From Endozoicomonas gorgoniicola (GTDB lineage: Bacteria > Pseudomonadota > Gammaproteobacteria > Pseudomonadales > Endozoicomonadaceae): a stretch of DNA of 64,000 nucleotides. The notes under the pieces were generated by a model. It saw nothing but the letters and a program-made list of their open reading frames with translations, was not told the origin of the DNA and did no database searches. Below, one piece after another: positions 9,619-18,055 of this stretch (its first letter is position 1; the number at the start of each line of letters is the position of its first letter). The DNA lies in assembly GCF_025562715.2 (NCBI RefSeq), contig NZ_JAPFCC010000001.1:4949501-5013500 (forward strand). The letters run 5' to 3'. The position numbers were made by a program, and so were the translations under genes.

Positions 9619-9795
9619 ATGCCCAAGAATAAAGCATCCAAAAAAACGTCCATCGCTGCTTCCGGTCATCCCCGGGACGAAATGCCCGAAAAAAAATCAA
9701 AGCGGGCTCTGTACATCCGTCGCGCCCTGGAAGACCGGGAAGAAAAGAAGCGCATGAGTAGTGAATGTGGTGAGGATTACTGGGGAAGCTATTAA
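9619..9795 (+). CDS. Small conserved-looking charged protein
   Basis: A 58-residue ORF preceded by AGAAGAGA about 9 bases before the ATG, a fitting ribosome site. The N-terminus is Lys/Ser-rich; the C-terminal half, KRALYIRRALEDREEKKRM then EDYWGSY, looks like a charged helix with an aromatic tail. This resembles small Pseudomonas proteins of the PA3496 type (charged helix followed by an acidic/aromatic end), a tentative likeness. A longer ORF in another frame (9560-9757) overlaps but has low-information sequence. Confidence 0.6.
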   Translation: MPKNKASKKTSIAASGHPRDEMPEKKSKRALYIRRALEDREEKKRMSSECGEDYWGSY

Positions 9796-9838
9796 CAGTA
9801 GCTACTAACAGTAGCTATTAACGGTAACTATTAACGGA
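9787..9838. repeat. Four 13-bp tandem repeats
   Basis: Units close to AGCTATTAACAGT run from the last codons of the small ORF into the intergenic space (9787, 9800, 9813, 9826). The TAA inside the first unit is the stop codon. Confidence 0.85.
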
Positions 9839-9843
9839 AACAG

Positions 9844-9867
9844 TCAGGCAGCTTGAAAGCTGCCTGA
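9844..9867 (+). terminator. Hairpin after the small ORF, possible terminator
   Basis: TCAGGCAGCTT and AAGCTGCCTGA form an 11-bp perfect stem with a 2-base nominal loop. No T-tract follows, so termination may be factor-assisted, or this may be another structural element. Confidence 0.4.
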
Positions 9868-9987
9868 GTCCCTCCAACGACGGCTGCTACTCATCGAAAA
9901 AAATCACCCGACGAACCTGCCTGTGCTAAAAACAAGGGGTCTGATAAAAACCATTAATTGGACAAAAGTACACATTATTTTATGTAT

Positions 9988-10000
9988 GTTATAATATAAC
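9988..10000. promoter_or_regulatory. Zur-box-like operator upstream of znuA
   Basis: GTTATAATATAAC is a perfect odd palindrome matching the known gammaproteobacterial Zur core GTTATANTATAAC. It lies 31 bp before the znuA start, where bound Zur would block the promoter when zinc is plentiful. Confidence 0.85.
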
Positions 10001-10031
10001 GTTTTAGATTTAAGCAGTGTTGTAACGTTTC

Positions 10032-10982
10032 ATGGTACCCAATAAAAAATTCCCTATAATAATCAGCCTTATCAGTTTGCTGTTCTTCCATGCGCCAGCA
10101 TTTTCAAGCGAACTGCCCGGTCAACCGCAGCCTCCGAAAGTATTAACATCTATCAAGCCATTACAGCTGATTGCCCAGGCAATCACTGAGGGAATTACTG
10201 AGCCAGACGTTCTTCTGCCTCCCGGAGCTTCTCCTCACAACCACAGCCTGAGACCTTCTGATGCCCGCCTGCTGCAAAGCGCTGATGTCATGTTCTGGAT
10301 AGGCCCGGATATGGAGGTGTTTCTTGAGAGGATGCTGGCCAATAACAGAACGACCCGTTCTGTCCCTATGATGAGCGCCAAAGGCATCCATTTAAGGCGC
10401 TATGACGATAGTGATGAACACCATCATCATCATCATCATCATGACGACGACGATCATCATCACCATGGAGACTACGATGCTCATATCTGGCTAAGTCCGC
10501 AGAATGCCATCGCTATGGCGACAGCCATGAGCTCAACCCTGAGTGAGATAGACCCGGACAATGCCAGCCTCTACAAAAACAACCTGAAAAACTTCGTCAG
10601 CACTATGAGCCAGATTGATGCCCGCAACAGGAAAAAGCTGGCACCTTTCGTCAAGCGCCCTATTTTTGTGTTCCACGATGCCTATGGTTACCTTCAGGAT
10701 CACTATCACCTTAATATTGCCGGACATTTCACCCTGAACCCCGAACAGCAGCCGGGAGCCCGTCATCTGGCAGAGTTAAGAAGGAGGCTGAAGGAGTCTG
10801 GCAAAACCTGTGTATTCCGAGAACCACAGTTCCAGCCTGCTTATATCAATAGAATTGTTGAAGGCCTCGACACCAAAGTCTCTCTGCTTGATCCTCTGGC
10901 AACGGATATTGCGGAAGGGCCCAATGCTTATCCAGAATTTATCAACGGGCTTGTGGACAACATTGTTGACTGCCTGAAGTAA
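10032..10982 (+). CDS. znuA: Zinc ABC transporter periplasmic binding protein
   Basis: Captures Zn2+ in the periplasm and delivers it to ZnuBC. An N-terminal signal peptide (hydrophobic 8-23, cleavage near FSS) precedes the cluster A-1 solute-binding fold. Likely metal ligands are His69 (GASPHNHSL), His151 (DAHIWLSP) and the His in VFHDAYGY. A His/Asp-rich loop at 129-146 with 12 histidines is the known zinc-sensing or scavenging loop of ZnuA. It stands alone here: znuC and znuB lie near 26-28 kb with zur. A Zur box upstream ties it to the same regulon. Confidence 0.95.
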   Translation: MVPNKKFPIIISLISLLFFHAPAFSSELPGQPQPPKVLTSIKPLQLIAQAITEGITEPDVLLPPGASPHNHSLRPSDARLLQSADVMFWIGPDMEVFLERMLANNRTTRSVPMMSAKGIHLRRYDDSDEHHHHHHHHDDDDHHHHGDYDAHIWLSPQNAIAMATAMSSTLSEIDPDNASLYKNNLKNFVSTMSQIDARNRKKLAPFVKRPIFVFHDAYGYLQDHYHLNIAGHFTLNPEQQPGARHLAELRRRLKESGKTCVFREPQFQPAYINRIVEGLDTKVSLLDPLATDIAEGPNAYPEFINGLVDNIVDCLK

Positions 10983-11276
10983 TCAGGAAAATAAACTGAT
11001 CCCCAGGTAGCTGCCAGCCAGAAAAGCCAAAACAGCTACCAGAGGAACCGTAGTGGCTGACAGAGTCAGCCACATTCTCAGCCTCTCAGACTCCAGTCGA
11101 CGGTTCCAGCACTGCACACTGAACTCCAGATCATCATCCAGCTCGGAAGACAGTCCACATCGGTTGCAGTGAACCTGCCACATTTGTGTTTCTGCAACAA
11201 CCATATCAGAGAGTTCTGCTTTTCCCCGGCAGCAGGGGCAAGGCTTGAGAAGCGCAAATGGCAGATTCTTTTCCAT
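10983..11276 (-). CDS. Lar-like zinc-ribbon membrane protein
   Basis: A 97-residue protein. The N-terminal half has two Cys pairs (LKPCPCCRGKA and VHCNRCGL) plus SVQCWNRR, the signature of the Lar/restriction-alleviation zinc-ribbon family. The C-terminal 30 residues form one transmembrane segment (TTVPLVAVLAFLAGSYLGI). Classical Lar proteins are phage-borne and soluble, so the membrane anchor suggests a different cellular role. It converges tail to tail with znuA, sharing the boundary at 10982/10983. Confidence 0.65.
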   Translation of the reverse strand: MEKNLPFALLKPCPCCRGKAELSDMVVAETQMWQVHCNRCGLSSELDDDLEFSVQCWNRRLESERLRMWLTLSATTVPLVAVLAFLAGSYLGISLFS

Positions 11277-11366
11277 AAGCAGCTCAGTATAAATATCATT
11301 TAGAATCAGTTTTACACATTTCCTAACAGGTTATCCACAAGTTAGCTGGCTTCTGTTGAAAAGCGT

Positions 11367-12221
11367 TCAGTCCAGAATAACGGTCTTTCTGCCATCAACA
11401 ATAACGCGGTCTTCAAGGTGATAACGCAGGCCATGAGCCAGAACCGTCTTCTCTACATCCTTGCCTAAACGCACCATATCCTCCGGTAGATGATTGTGAC
11501 CCACCCGAATCACATCCTGTTCAATGATCGGGCCGGCATCCAGCTCTTCAGTGACATAATGACAGGTGGCTCCCACCAGTTTTACACCACGATCATAAGC
11601 CTGATGATAAGGTCGTGCGCCAACAAACGAAGGCAGGAAACTATGGTGAATATTGATTAACCGGTTCTCATAGAGAGAACACAATTCTGGCGGGATGATC
11701 TGCATGTAGCGCGCCAGTACAACAGTATCAACGGCATACTCAGACAAAAGCTCTTTCATGCGCTCGTAAGCCACAGCCTTGTCGTTTTTATCGACCGGCA
11801 CATAAAGAAAAGCGATGCCATGCCATTCAACAAAACTGCGCAGATCTTCATGGTTAGAAATAACACATGGAATATCCATCGCCAGATCGCCACTGCGCCA
11901 GCGATAGAGGAGGTCAGACAGACAGTGAGCCTGTTTGCTGGCTAACAGGGCAACCCGGTGTGGCTGCGCTGAATCGTTGATACGCCAATCCAGTTTTAAC
12001 TGATCAGCAATGGGCTGAAACCTTGTGCAAAACTCCTTTAGCCCAAACGGCAGGCTGTCCGCTTTGATTTCATGGCGCATGTAGAAGCGGCCTGTCACGG
12101 GATCGGAGTGGTGGTTAGCTTCAAGAATCCAGCCACCCTCCCCGGCAATAAACTGGCTGACTGCTGCTACAATACCACTGGCATCCGGACAGGAGATTAA
12201 AAGTCTATAGGTTCTTGTCAT
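11367..12221 (-). CDS. purU: Formyltetrahydrofolate deformylase
   Basis: Hydrolyses 10-formyl-THF to formate and THF, balancing one-carbon pools and feeding PurT with formate. At 284 residues it has the normal length. An N-terminal ACT domain (YRLLISCPDASGIVAAVSQFI) is followed by the formyltransferase domain with VLARYMQII, NIHHSFLPSF (catalytic Asn/His) and GATCHYVTEELDAGPII. No operon partner is visible. Confidence 0.95.
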   Translation of the reverse strand: MTRTYRLLISCPDASGIVAAVSQFIAGEGGWILEANHHSDPVTGRFYMRHEIKADSLPFGLKEFCTRFQPIADQLKLDWRINDSAQPHRVALLASKQAHCLSDLLYRWRSGDLAMDIPCVISNHEDLRSFVEWHGIAFLYVPVDKNDKAVAYERMKELLSEYAVDTVVLARYMQIIPPELCSLYENRLINIHHSFLPSFVGARPYHQAYDRGVKLVGATCHYVTEELDAGPIIEQDVIRVGHNHLPEDMVRLGKDVEKTVLAHGLRYHLEDRVIVDGRKTVILD

Positions 12222-12376
12222 CGTACTATTCTTTCAGTTCGAGATTATTATGAAAAATACTCAGCCTGAAAAAGTTTCTGAAAAAAAGCCAAGCATTGAA
12301 AATGCGGCATTATATGATGACTCGGCCGTGATACCTTAACCATTTTTAATGATTAAAAGAAAACAGGGGAAGATCA

Positions 12377-12985
12377 ATGAAATTGTCACCAGAAGCAGAC
12401 GTTTTACTGATGGGTCATCCGTTGCTCTTTCATGAGCAGGCACAGGTAACACTGGACGAAATAGCAACCAGTGAGTTTCAGGATAATCTGGACGCCTTGC
12501 GCCAGATACAGCTCAGGAGTAAGGGCATCGGTATAGCCGCGCCACAGGCAGGTTGGCCGGTAAGAGTGTTAAGTGTGGGAATTTCTGAAAAGAATCGAAT
12601 ACGTTACCCTGATGTAGAACACATTCCTTTCAACTTCTGGATTAATCCACAAATCATAGAAAGCAGTACAGATACCTGCTGGACCTGGGAGGGCTGCCTT
12701 TCTGTACCGGGCATGCGCGGCTGGGTTGAAAGGCCGGAGTCGGTTAGGGTGGCAGGCTATGATCAGTCTGGTCAACGTCAGGAAGCAGAGCTGACCGGTT
12801 TTCATGCCCGATTAATGCAGCATGAGCTGGATCATCTCAATGGGGTTCTGTACCCCATGCGAGTGGATGACAAAAGCCTGTTGATTCCTGACGGAGCCCT
12901 GTTTAACCAGAATGAATGGGCTGAGGGATGGCCTACACCCAACGCAAGAAACACCCCGGGAGGCGTTATTTCAAAAGAACGTTAG
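12377..12985 (+). CDS. def: Peptide deformylase
   Basis: Removes the N-formyl group from nascent proteins with a metal-dependent active site. Three family motifs are intact: GIGIAAPQ (50-57), EGCLSVPG (105-112, metal-ligand Cys107) and QHELDHLNG (148-156, two His ligands and catalytic Glu150). The 202 residues are longer than the ~170 of E. coli Def, and there is no fmt neighbour, so this is probably an additional paralogue rather than the housekeeping def-fmt copy. AGGGGAAG precedes the ATG. Its stop overlaps the convergent gene end by 4 bp. Confidence 0.92.
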   Translation: MKLSPEADVLLMGHPLLFHEQAQVTLDEIATSEFQDNLDALRQIQLRSKGIGIAAPQAGWPVRVLSVGISEKNRIRYPDVEHIPFNFWINPQIIESSTDTCWTWEGCLSVPGMRGWVERPESVRVAGYDQSGQRQEAELTGFHARLMQHELDHLNGVLYPMRVDDKSLLIPDGALFNQNEWAEGWPTPNARNTPGGVISKER

Positions 12986-13326
12986 AAAATATTTTCATCG
13001 TCTTCGCCGCCAATCAGGCTGGTTCGGTCTTCTTTGCGAAGTTCTTCACGGTAACGCCGACGATTCAATAACTTGTTTTGAACCGGGTCAGGCAGTTCGG
13101 TGAACTGAATGACAGCTTTGTCAATCAACAGGTCGATAACATCTTCCAGTACACGGATAAAATCAGCATCGGCAGCCTGCATAACCTTGCCGCCAATGGT
13201 TGGGTTTCGTTGAAGAAAAATGAGAACCGCCTCATCTTCCAGATCTACTGATTTCCACTCATCAGAAAGCTGTTTTTCTGAAACCGCTATTATCAGCCCC
13301 TTATCATCCTTTAGCGCGTATAGCAT
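12982..13326 (-). CDS. Conserved hypothetical protein (Pseudomonas 'tryptophan synthase beta-like' family)
   Basis: A 114-residue protein matching the small family annotated in pseudomonads, misleadingly, as tryptophan synthase subunit beta-like. Characteristic parts are MLYALKDDKGLI at the start, then DFIRVLEDVIDLLIDKAVI followed by FTELPDPVQNKLLNRRRYRE. No catalytic motif is visible and the function is unknown. It is the last gene of a minus-strand run nadD-like, nudF, lipoprotein, this gene (39 bp gap). Confidence 0.75.
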   Translation of the reverse strand: MLYALKDDKGLIIAVSEKQLSDEWKSVDLEDEAVLIFLQRNPTIGGKVMQAADADFIRVLEDVIDLLIDKAVIQFTELPDPVQNKLLNRRRYREELRKEDRTSLIGGEDDENIF

Positions 13327-13365
13327 CCTTGCCTATCCTCTTTATTATCCTTTGCACATGACGGT

Positions 13366-13914
13366 TTATAAGCGACGGTTAATGGGTAATGACCGGAGCA
13401 GGTCATTAATTAGCCCTCGACTGACAGCATACAGGTCATCGCCTGGCAACCCTTCACTGGCACCGCTGATACTCCATAGCGTTTCATTGCTGCGAACGTC
13501 CGTGACGCTCAGGCTCAGGGCGACATGAGGCCTGCCCTCATCATCAAACATCCATTCATTTACAGCACCGGAAAATGCGAAGCTTATGCCACTCTGTGCT
13601 GCCCACTGGCGTCCATTCTGAATTCTGTGAGCATCTGCCAGCGTATCATTTGCAGTGGTGACCATAAATTCCGGATACAGCTGAGGCTCGTCGATACCGT
13701 TAGACGGCAGCATAACCATCAGAATTCTCTCAACCTGAGTAGCGACGTTCTCAGATTCGGTATAGTTAGCAAAGGGAAGTACAGCCCAGCTGGCAGTACC
13801 TGGCAATCCTTCCCTGTACAGATTGGGAATACCGGAAGACTGACAGCCCGCCAGCAGGAACAGTACCAACAGGGCAAACACATTGTTTTTAAGCATCACA
13901 CTGTTTTTAAGCAT
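13366..13914 (-). CDS. Outer-envelope lipoprotein, CsgG/PelC-like fold possible
   Basis: Signal peptide ending in LLAGC, so lipid-anchored. The mature part begins with WAVLPFANYTESENVATQVERIL, a pattern like the CsgG/LpoB/PelC-type fold (an 'LPF.N.T' strand followed by a helix), then AQSGISFAFSGAVNEW. That assignment is tentative. The start overlaps the nudF stop and is preceded by GGAG, indicating translational coupling. The first residues contain a near duplication (MLKNSVMLKNNV) created by a short DNA repeat, so a start six codons later is also possible. Confidence 0.75.
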   Translation of the reverse strand: MLKNSVMLKNNVFALLVLFLLAGCQSSGIPNLYREGLPGTASWAVLPFANYTESENVATQVERILMVMLPSNGIDEPQLYPEFMVTTANDTLADAHRIQNGRQWAAQSGISFAFSGAVNEWMFDDEGRPHVALSLSVTDVRSNETLWSISGASEGLPGDDLYAVSRGLINDLLRSLPINRRL

Positions 13915-14590
13915 ATTGCTGTAGCTCCTGATGATGTAGTTTCAGCCACTGAATAGCGATAACGGCAGGTGCATTAGCAATGCGTCCGTCTTCTACCATC
14001 ACATAGGCTTCAGAAAAAGGCATTACCTGCACCCGAATGTCTTCACCTTCTTCTTTCAGTCCATAGCAACCACCGGCTCCGGAAGCATCGATAATGCCAC
14101 AGTAAAGCATCAGCCTTTCATTGGTGGCCCCCGGACTCATATAAAAATTAGAAATGGGCAGCAGCTCTTTCACTTCGCAGTTGGCTTCTTCTTTGACCTC
14201 CCGGCGAGCAACCGACTCCAGGGTTTCATTCGGCTCAGAAATCCCTGCTACCACTTCAAGCAGCCAGGGATCTTCCCTGCTTAACATAGGGCCAACACGG
14301 AACTGTTCAACCAGCACTACCTGATCCAGCCCCGGATCATAAAGGAGTACACCCACTGACGGTACACGATAGACTGCTTCCCGAATGAGCTGAGGACTCC
14401 ATCCTCCCTCAAAAAGGGCATGTCGAATTGTGTATCGGCTTAGCTTCAAAAAACCGGAATAGATAGTTTCTTCTTCATCAATACAAACATCGCCCATTCC
14501 AAAACCGGCTCGCTGGGTAGATTGTTGGGTAGGTTGTTGGGTAGATTGTTGAGCAGATTGCCGGGTAGCCCGTTCATTAGATTGCTTCAT
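13907..14590 (-). CDS. nudF: ADP-ribose pyrophosphatase (Nudix)
   Basis: Hydrolyses ADP-ribose to AMP and ribose 5-phosphate. The Nudix box is complete: GISEPNETLESVARREVKEE with the usual G-x5-E-x7-REVxEE spacing. Length and surrounding motifs (FRVGP, ISNFYMSPG) fit NudF. The first ~27 residues are a Gln/Ser/Thr-rich tail with a repeated QSTQQ unit from a 12-bp DNA repeat. It starts 10 bp after the nadD-like gene, so the pair may act together in NAD turnover. Confidence 0.92.
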   Translation of the reverse strand: MKQSNERATRQSAQQSTQQPTQQSTQRAGFGMGDVCIDEEETIYSGFLKLSRYTIRHALFEGGWSPQLIREAVYRVPSVGVLLYDPGLDQVVLVEQFRVGPMLSREDPWLLEVVAGISEPNETLESVARREVKEEANCEVKELLPISNFYMSPGATNERLMLYCGIIDASGAGGCYGLKEEGEDIRVQVMPFSEAYVMVEDGRIANAPAVIAIQWLKLHHQELQQYA

Positions 14591-14600
14591 AAATAGTTTG

Positions 14601-15170
14601 TCAGACCTGGTAGAGTTTATTGGTCAGAATGTAGTCACGTACGGATGGATATAGCAAACCATCCAGCACCTTTTTTCTGTTATCGTCCGATGTTGTCGAA
14701 GCTGTTAGTTCTCGTACCAGACTGCTTCGAATCGAGCGTCTTTCCTGCGCTGTAAACAGTTTCCAGCGTTGCTCTATTTCCTGAGCCTTATAGAACCGGT
14801 TCCAGATCACAGGGTCTGCGTTGTCCGGTCCGCGAATAAAACCAAGCTCCACCTCTTCGCCATATTGCTGCTCCAGCGCTTCCATCAAGTCAAAAGTATA
14901 CACTGGTGTATCGGGGTTATTTCTCAGCAAAGTTTCTTCAAGCGTACAGAGTTCCAGTTCACAGTCCGGAACCTGAGCTTCTCTCAAAAAACATTGCAGC
15001 ATGGCAACCCGCTCAGCAAAAGACAGCAATTTTTTGGAAAAAGCATGAGACGCTGACGGCACCAGAAGAATCCGGTCAAAATGACCAGCAGCCTGACTCA
15101 GAACATCCTGATGCCCGAGAGTAGGGGGATTAAAGGCAGAGCCGAATACTCCGATTTTTATTGGGTTCAT
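14601..15170 (-). CDS. NadD-like nicotinate/nicotinamide nucleotide adenylyltransferase
   Basis: Nucleotidyltransferase-fold protein of 189 residues with FGSAFNPPTLGHQDVL (the GxFNPxTxGH ATP-binding motif) and a late SIRSSLVRE resembling the ISSTxIR motif. These mark the NadD family that adenylates NaMN or NMN in NAD synthesis. It is shorter and more divergent than housekeeping NadD (about 213 residues), so it may be a paralogue. First gene of the operon with nudF. Confidence 0.8.
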   Translation of the reverse strand: MNPIKIGVFGSAFNPPTLGHQDVLSQAAGHFDRILLVPSASHAFSKKLLSFAERVAMLQCFLREAQVPDCELELCTLEETLLRNNPDTPVYTFDLMEALEQQYGEEVELGFIRGPDNADPVIWNRFYKAQEIEQRWKLFTAQERRSIRSSLVRELTASTTSDDNRKKVLDGLLYPSVRDYILTNKLYQV

Positions 15171-15276
15171 ACTGTCTCATCCAGAAGTTTGCACTCTATT
15201 CTACCATCTGCTTTTGTTTCGAATGATCTCTTCTGGATGCCCGAACTTCGCAAAATAAGCATCTTATAGGTAACTT

Positions 15277-15585
15277 ATGCAACTGGCCGAAATGTCTTTT
15301 CAAGACATTTATTGTGGTCAAAATAACCAGAAAGCCCTTCATATTGTTGATTTCAGTCAACAAAATACGATTATCAGCTTTGAAAGTCTGTTTTTGCAGC
15401 CCGGCAGGAAAAACAACCTTAGTCAGTTTGATTACTTATCAAACAACACAAATATACTGATACAAATCAATTTTCAGGGGAGTAATATACTCCCCATCAA
15501 TTACTCCCTGACTTCTGGTTGGAATTTGTTAAGGTCTGGCATCACCCCTCCTCCTTCCCCCTCGATGCCAGACCTTTTTTTATAA
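15277..15585 (+). CDS. Doubtful small ORF upstream of a terminator
   Basis: A 102-residue ORF between divergent nadD-like and convergent EEP genes. It resembles nothing I know; its last residues are encoded by the following terminator hairpin. AGG lies nine bases before the ATG. The transcript ending at the terminator could equally be non-coding. Confidence 0.3.
   Translation: MQLAEMSFQDIYCGQNNQKALHIVDFSQQNTIISFESLFLQPGRKNNLSQFDYLSNNTNILIQINFQGSNILPINYSLTSGWNLLRSGITPPPSPSMPDLFL
15532..15582 (+). terminator. Strong rho-independent terminator
   Basis: A 12-bp perfect stem, AGGTCTGGCATC (15532-15543) with GATGCCAGACCT (15564-15575), a 20-nt pyrimidine-rich loop, and a run of seven Ts. It implies a plus-strand transcript from about 15.25 kb even though no firm gene is seen. 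Confidence 0.88.
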
Positions 15586-15615
15586 GTCTGACACCCGTTC
15601 CACAGAAGATTTGAT

Positions 15616-16488
15616 TTATTTCCTCAACTCAACACTATCCGGAACTTCTATTTCGACTGCGACTGGCAGATGGTCGGAGATGGCTATATTCAGCACTTCC
15701 ATTCTGTTCACCAGCAGTGACTGGCTGACAAGAATATGATCAAGGGATTTATGGGGCTTCCAGCTGGGGAACGTATTTTGTTCCCAGTGCGCGGCCTGTA
15801 AGCCACTTCCTTTCAGCGGGGATTGATTTAAAAGTTGCTCTGCATGAGTGTTCATATCACCCATCAACACAACGTGTCGGTAAGATTGCACCAGTTCACG
15901 AATATACGACAGTTGAATGTCACGGGTCCGGCGACTCAGTGCAAGGTGCATCATAACCACCAGCAGTGTATCCAGTCCCTGACCATATTCAGCGACAATA
16001 GCACCACGTCCGGGAATGATACCCGGCAATTTGTGATCTTCGAGAGTAGCTGGTTTATAACGGCTTAACAGTCCATTACTGTGTTGGGCAAACTTACCCA
16101 GGTTACGGTTCAACTGCTGGTACCAGTAAGGAAATCGTCCCCTGAGCGCAAGGTATTCGGTCTGATTCACAAAGCCACTGCGCAAACTGCCGCCATCGAC
16201 TTCCTGCAAAGCAACAATATCGAAATCAGGCAAAACGGAAGCGATAGAGTCAAGGTTATGGACACGTTTGGCATGAGGTAAAACATGCTGCCAGCTGCGG
16301 GTCAGGTAGTGGCGATATTGCTGGGTATTGATACCTACCTGAATGTTAAAGCTGAGAAGTCGCAGGCTCTGGTGTTTATTAAAGCTCACGGGAAAATAGT
16401 CAAGTTCGCTACAGGCAACAGCCTGGGGAGACTTGCTGCGTCTTCGTAAACTGGCAGCAATAGCTCCCTTAAGGGTTCTTATCGGCAT
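15616..16488 (-). CDS. Endonuclease/exonuclease/phosphatase family protein
   Basis: A 290-residue EEP-fold metal-dependent phosphodiesterase. Conserved pieces: LLSFNIQVG, DIVALQEVD (catalytic Glu), VVLMGDMNTHAE (Asp-x-Asn) and the C-terminal SDHLPV (Asp-His). The substrate cannot be told from sequence. It sits downstream of dsbA as in Pseudomonas (PA5488 next to dsbA). Confidence 0.88.
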   Translation of the reverse strand: MPIRTLKGAIAASLRRRSKSPQAVACSELDYFPVSFNKHQSLRLLSFNIQVGINTQQYRHYLTRSWQHVLPHAKRVHNLDSIASVLPDFDIVALQEVDGGSLRSGFVNQTEYLALRGRFPYWYQQLNRNLGKFAQHSNGLLSRYKPATLEDHKLPGIIPGRGAIVAEYGQGLDTLLVVMMHLALSRRTRDIQLSYIRELVQSYRHVVLMGDMNTHAEQLLNQSPLKGSGLQAAHWEQNTFPSWKPHKSLDHILVSQSLLVNRMEVLNIAISDHLPVAVEIEVPDSVELRK

Positions 16489-16563
16489 CGGTGATATCCG
16501 AACGTTACAGACTCTTTCTTAAGCTTACCCCAAGGTTTATCGACTATCCCATAACCGTAACAA

Positions 16564-17286
16564 TTACTTTACTTTAACGTTCTGATCCTTAAGGGGCTGG
16601 CTCGTTGCGGGAGCTTCTTTCGCTTTAGCTTTAATACGCTCAGTAATAACTTTCTGGATCAGAAAATCAGCAATTTCAGGCATTTTTTCCAGACCGACCT
16701 TTGGCTCAATAACAAATCGTCCATCAACCACCAAGGCCGGCACACCCGTTAACTGATAGCCACGAACCTTGGAAGACGCCTGATTCAACAGGTTTTTTAC
16801 ACCAAATGAGTTGTAGTAAGACAGGAACTTTTTCTTATCCACTTTGTGGTGTTTGCTCAGAAACGCCACCATTTCCTCTTCATTCTTCAAAAGGTTTTTT
16901 CGCTCCTGAACCTCACGGAAAACAGAGTCATGAATGGAATTCAGAGTCTTTTCATCCGGAAAAAGGCTTTCCAGTGTGTAGTAAAGCTGGGCGTGGGTTT
17001 GCCAGAGATTCGGCCCGAAAAAAGCGGGAACACGAACAAGCTGTACTTCTTTGGACAGTCTGGGTTTCCAGCGATCAACAACCGCTTCAAGGCTACGACA
17101 ATGAGGGCAGCCGTACCAGAACACTTCTGCTACTTCGATACGGTCAGGACCAACAGAAGTCTGAACGGGCGATTTAAGCAGACGATAATCTTTGCCTTCC
17201 GTAAAAAGCTCTTTAGCTGACGCCTGCGCCAGAACAGAGAGCAACAGGGCTGTTATCCAAAAGCTTCGAATTATTTTTTTCATCAA
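16564..17286 (-). CDS. dsbA: Periplasmic thiol:disulfide oxidoreductase DsbA
   Basis: Introduces disulfides into exported proteins. A signal peptide (2-24) is followed by a thioredoxin fold with an inserted helical domain. Active site C60-P-H-C63 (FWYGCPHC) and the cis-proline loop TGVPALVVDG are intact. The C-terminus carries an extra Lys-rich, low-complexity tail of ~25 residues not needed for the fold. Neighbour of a cytochrome c4 gene, as in pseudomonads. Confidence 0.95.
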   Translation of the reverse strand: MMKKIIRSFWITALLLSVLAQASAKELFTEGKDYRLLKSPVQTSVGPDRIEVAEVFWYGCPHCRSLEAVVDRWKPRLSKEVQLVRVPAFFGPNLWQTHAQLYYTLESLFPDEKTLNSIHDSVFREVQERKNLLKNEEEMVAFLSKHHKVDKKKFLSYYNSFGVKNLLNQASSKVRGYQLTGVPALVVDGRFVIEPKVGLEKMPEIADFLIQKVITERIKAKAKEAPATSQPLKDQNVKVK

Positions 17287-17404
17287 GAACTCCTGCCAAT
17301 GCAGCTTCTTCCACCGTTTGACTTACCAGCTTTCGGGCTAGCCTGCGACGTCCGGTCTTCTGTTTTTACCAGAGAACAGCATAGACCCTTTAGCCCAATA
17401 AGAC

Positions 17405-18022
17405 TTACTGAAGCCCACTGATATAACTGGCCAGAGCTTCAACTTCCTTATTGCTGAGCTTTTCAGCAATCATACGCATGGTTTTAGAGTCACCATCATT
17501 AACCCGAATGCCTTCCCGGAACTCCTTCAGCTGTTTCTCGGTGTATGCTGGATGCTGTCCGGAGATATGCGGGAAACCTGCCATAAAGTTGCCCTGACCG
17601 GTTGGTGAATGACAGGAGCTGCAAGCCGGTATGGCTTTTTTTTCGTCACCGAAGCGGAACAGTTTTTCACCCAGTGCCACTTTTTCCGGATCGGCAACAC
17701 TTTTAGCGGCTGTCTGGCTGGCATAAAACGCAGAGATATCTTCTATATCCTGGTCGGAAAGTTTGGCAACAAATGGAGCCATTTCCGGCACACTTCGCAC
17801 ACCTGATTTTATTTCTTTTATCTGCTTGATCAGGTAACGCTCCCCCTGACCAGCAATATTGGGATAGTTGGGAACTGCACTGATACCTGTCGCCCCGTGA
17901 CAGGCTGTACAGGTCGTTGCTTTTGCCTTACCGGCTTCTGCGTTTCCTTTCGCACACGCCAATCCTGAAACACCTAATGAGACACCCAATGGAACTAAGA
18001 GACTGAGAATGATTTTTTTCAT
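17405..18022 (-). CDS. Dihaem cytochrome c4
   Basis: Periplasmic electron carrier between the bc1 complex and terminal oxidases. Two haem c motifs, C38-T-A-C-H and a second CSSCH about 100 residues on, mark two homologous cytochrome domains, each with a distal Met (VPEMAPF and SKTMRMI). The start at 18022 is preferred because it begins a clean signal peptide (MKKIILSLLVPLGV...); the frame continues to 18055. It probably feeds the oxidase encoded at 35-39 kb. Confidence 0.93.
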   Translation of the reverse strand: MKKIILSLLVPLGVSLGVSGLACAKGNAEAGKAKATTCTACHGATGISAVPNYPNIAGQGERYLIKQIKEIKSGVRSVPEMAPFVAKLSDQDIEDISAFYASQTAAKSVADPEKVALGEKLFRFGDEKKAIPACSSCHSPTGQGNFMAGFPHISGQHPAYTEKQLKEFREGIRVNDGDSKTMRMIAEKLSNKEVEALASYISGLQ

Positions 18023-18055
18023 TACCCCTGACCCAGCTACGGCACTTGCCAACAA

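Noticed and set aside
10405..10480. CAT-repeat run inside znuA as a microsatellite of separate interest
   Set aside because: It encodes the well-known His-rich loop of ZnuA and needs no other explanation.
12250..12339. 29-codon ORF between purU and def
   Set aside because: No good ribosome site and no recognisable sequence; too short to support.
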